DNA of 42,516 nucleotides from Chitinophagales bacterium (GTDB lineage: Bacteria; Bacteroidota; Bacteroidia; Chitinophagales; S012-47): positions 1 through 42,516 of the forward strand of contig JALSIH010000199.1 of assembly GCA_026981615.1 (NCBI GenBank), given 5' to 3'. The notes beneath the pieces are model-generated. The model saw only the letters and a program-made list of their open reading frames with translations, was not told where the DNA came from and did no database searches. The translations under genes were made by a program, and so were the position numbers. This document shows positions 41,141 to 42,516 of this stretch, piece by piece. Numbering within the stretch: the first letter of the stretch is position 1; each line of letters begins with the position of its first letter.

Positions 41141-41491
41141 TTGGGTAATTTGGATTTACTACACAGAAGTAAGCTACTAAAACTGAAAAGAAAAAATCAG
41201 GGAAATATTAAACTGTTAAGGGCAATTGACAAGTTAATTGCTGACATTGAAGATTCGGAATGGGAAAATAAAATGGACATAATTAAAGCCCGTCCGGATG
41301 CGGACAGGGTTCACAGCGATAATTTTTACTTTTTTAATATTAATGTTCACAGAACAATGATTTTAATCGTATTTGAGGAACAGGAAGCAGAAATACTTTG
41401 GGTAGGCAGCCATTCAGAATATGACAAGACATTTAAGGGAAATAAAAAAACAATAGAAACCTGGCTAAGGAATCACGGCAAAATAAATTAA
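41141..41491 (+). CDS. higB: HigB-like toxin (RelE/HigB superfamily mRNA interferase)
   Basis: Type II toxin-antitoxin component of the HigB type, which cuts mRNA on the ribosome. Visible family blocks: KMDIIKARPDADRVHSDN-FYFFNI (compare 'dIk..yp.adrv...r.vFNI'), then ILIVFEEQEAEILWVGSHSEYDKT (compare 'vRfvGtHaEYDki'). About 116 aa. The start is uncertain: no ATG precedes the conserved part, so translation must begin at TTG, either 41141 or 41150. Its stop is seven bases before the antitoxin ATG. Codon use is AT-rich compared with the left part of the window, indicating horizontal gain. Confidence 0.82.
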   Translation: MGNLDLLHRSKLLKLKRKNQGNIKLLRAIDKLIADIEDSEWENKMDIIKARPDADRVHSDNFYFFNINVHRTMILIVFEEQEAEILWVGSHSEYDKTFKGNKKTIETWLRNHGKIN

Positions 41492-41498
41492 TAAATTC

Positions 41499-42059
41499 AT
41501 GGAAGGTTTGGAAATAGATAATATCTTAAAACTGGATAAGCTGAGTAGTGAACTGGAGTACGAAAAGGCCATTTCAATTTATGGTAGATTGAGATGGATG
41601 CTTAGGGATGATAAATCCCTGATAACTGCAAAACAACACTTGAAGGCCTTGATAAAGCAGTACGAAGAAGCGCATTGGCAAGATGAGGCCGGAATAAGCA
41701 GTAAACAAATAAGGGAAAGTGATAATGCAGAGAAGATTGTTTATTTGGAAAGTAAATTTATACAGAAGCGGAAAGAACTAATTAGAGAGAAGCTTAAAGA
41801 AAGCGGAATTGCCCAACAGGATTTAGCAAAAATTCTGGGGCACAGGCCCAATTATATGTCCGAATTAATAAATGGTGTACGCCCGTTCTCACGAGATGAT
41901 ATAATAGTACTTCATCGGCTTTTTGACTTGGACTTAAAGGATTTGGTACCACCCTTTTTAAAGTTGGAAGTGGCGTATCATATTAAACAGACTCTTAACG
42001 AACTGAAAAACAAGAAAACGAAAATTAATCTAAGACTAACAGACCTTGAGGCTGAGTAA
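41499..42059 (+). CDS. higA: HigA-like antitoxin with XRE-family HTH
   Basis: The partner of the HigB-like toxin. A helix-turn-helix is recognisable at about 93-150 (LIREKLKESGIAQQDLAKILGHRPNYMSELINGVRPFSRDDIIVLHRLFDLDL), typical of the HigA group in which the HTH lies in the C-terminal half. The N-terminal ~85 residues are helical (KAISIYGRLRWMLRDDKSLITAKQHLKALIKQYEE) and should neutralise the toxin. 186 aa. The order toxin-then-antitoxin is that of classic higBA. Autorepression at the inverted repeat upstream is expected. Confidence 0.86.
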   Translation: MEGLEIDNILKLDKLSSELEYEKAISIYGRLRWMLRDDKSLITAKQHLKALIKQYEEAHWQDEAGISSKQIRESDNAEKIVYLESKFIQKRKELIREKLKESGIAQQDLAKILGHRPNYMSELINGVRPFSRDDIIVLHRLFDLDLKDLVPPFLKLEVAYHIKQTLNELKNKKTKINLRLTDLEAE

Positions 42060-42239
42060 ATGCTTTGGCACCATTTGGCATTATGACGAATTTGCGTAAA
42101 ACAATCAGGTTTAAAATATCGGCGGTGCGCTTGAAAGGACTGTTTTTCTGTACCAACTAAAGTTGGATTTGTCCCGCTGGCAATTCAGACTTTTTTGCCG
42201 GCAGGTGTTTCACATAGGGATGTTCTATTGTTTTTAGAT

Positions 42240-42261
42240 CCGGGCATTGTGCCGGTTTTTT
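42240..42261 (+). terminator. Possible terminator before the last small gene
   Basis: CCGGGCA (42240-42246) pairs with TGCCGG (42250-42255) with one bulged base, followed by six T (42256-42261). The stem is short and the site is 180 bases after the antitoxin gene, so the assignment is tentative. The rest of 42060-42272 shows nothing I can name. Confidence 0.4.
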
Positions 42262-42272
42262 GATTTATTTTT

Positions 42273-42485
42273 ATGGCTCTAAAAAGTTATTCGGAACAAC
42301 TCCGGAAAAGCTTGAAACGGCAAGAAATAAGATATGATCAATACACTCCTCATTTTTTTATTGGAAATAGTGTTAATCTTATATTGTATGTGCAGTATCG
42401 CAAGACCAAAGAAAAAAGATATTACTACGCGATAACGATTGTTTTAGTTATCATGGTAATTCTCTTTATCCGTTTTGGAGACTGA
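42273..42485 (+). CDS. Possible small membrane protein
   Basis: 70 aa with one clear C-terminal hydrophobic helix (YYYAITIVLVIMVILFIRFG, about 50-69) and a charged N-terminal half (SYSEQLRKSLKRQEIRYDQY). It starts with ATG; no convincing Shine-Dalgarno or promoter was found. It is an isolated short open frame in AT-rich DNA, so it may be spurious; the membrane helix is the only positive sign. No family recognised. Confidence 0.35.
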   Translation: MALKSYSEQLRKSLKRQEIRYDQYTPHFFIGNSVNLILYVQYRKTKEKRYYYAITIVLVIMVILFIRFGD

Positions 42486-42516
42486 TATTCCGGGTCCTTT
42501 TTTGAAAATCTTTCAT

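Noticed and set aside
1-42516. CRISPR arrays, tRNA or rRNA genes, insertion sequences
   Set aside because: No regularly spaced repeats, cloverleaf-like sequences, ribosomal RNA signatures or transposase-like proteins were noticed.

Overview
The window comes from a member of the Bacteroidota. The evidence is several exported proteins ending in type IX secretion (T9SS) sorting domains, TonB receptors with an N-terminal carboxypeptidase-regulatory-like domain, promoter boxes of the Bacteroidota form TAnnTTTG, and weak or absent Shine-Dalgarno sequences with several TTG starts. The genus cannot be fixed from sequence alone; a Saprospiria- or Cytophagia-like lineage is only a guess. Most of the window has even, moderate GC. 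The last ~1.4 kb is clearly AT-richer and looks acquired. No rRNA, tRNA, CRISPR array or transposase gene was seen.

Layout. 1-484: non-coding, with a repeat structure. 485-2515: secreted S9 prolyl-oligopeptidase-type peptidase. 2578-6247 (minus): a very tightly packed operon of Tat-exported sulfite-oxidase-like molybdoenzyme, membrane-anchored cytochrome c, rhodanese lipoprotein and fatty acid hydroxylase/sterol desaturase-like protein. 6437-13803: housekeeping and envelope genes (stand-alone LigD-type polymerase domain, ABC-F ATPase, CAP-domain protein, degenerate TraB/GumN-like protein, L,D-transpeptidase, CorA). 14071-20285: T9SS surface protein, TonB receptor and T9SS alpha/beta-hydrolase-fold protein, closed by a strong terminator.

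20587-31552 is the most interesting part: eleven same-strand, closely spaced genes that look like a proteostasis/stress island. They encode a YodC-like fusion protein, a DnaJ/CbpA-type co-chaperone (TTG start), thioredoxin, ClpB disaggregase, a fusion of a ribosome-hibernation (HPF) domain to a sigma-70-like factor, a DinD-like small protein, rhomboid protease, membrane-anchored ClpP-fold (SDH family) protease, beta-CASP metallo-beta-lactamase RNase, a small two-helix membrane protein and a Kef-type antiporter. Disaggregase, thioredoxin and Kef together recall the transmissible locus of stress tolerance of Proteobacteria, but the other genes differ. A 16-bp palindrome lies just before the HPF-sigma gene.

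31573-33910: an unknown polytopic membrane protein and a lamin-tail-like secreted protein. 33984-39632: an iron/heme uptake locus with an AraC regulator divergent from a T9SS-exported HmuY-like protein, a TonB receptor and a second HmuY-like lipoprotein. 39629-40930: acyltransferase with a zinc ribbon. 41141-42059: HigB/HigA toxin-antitoxin pair with a candidate operator, followed by a small possible membrane protein.
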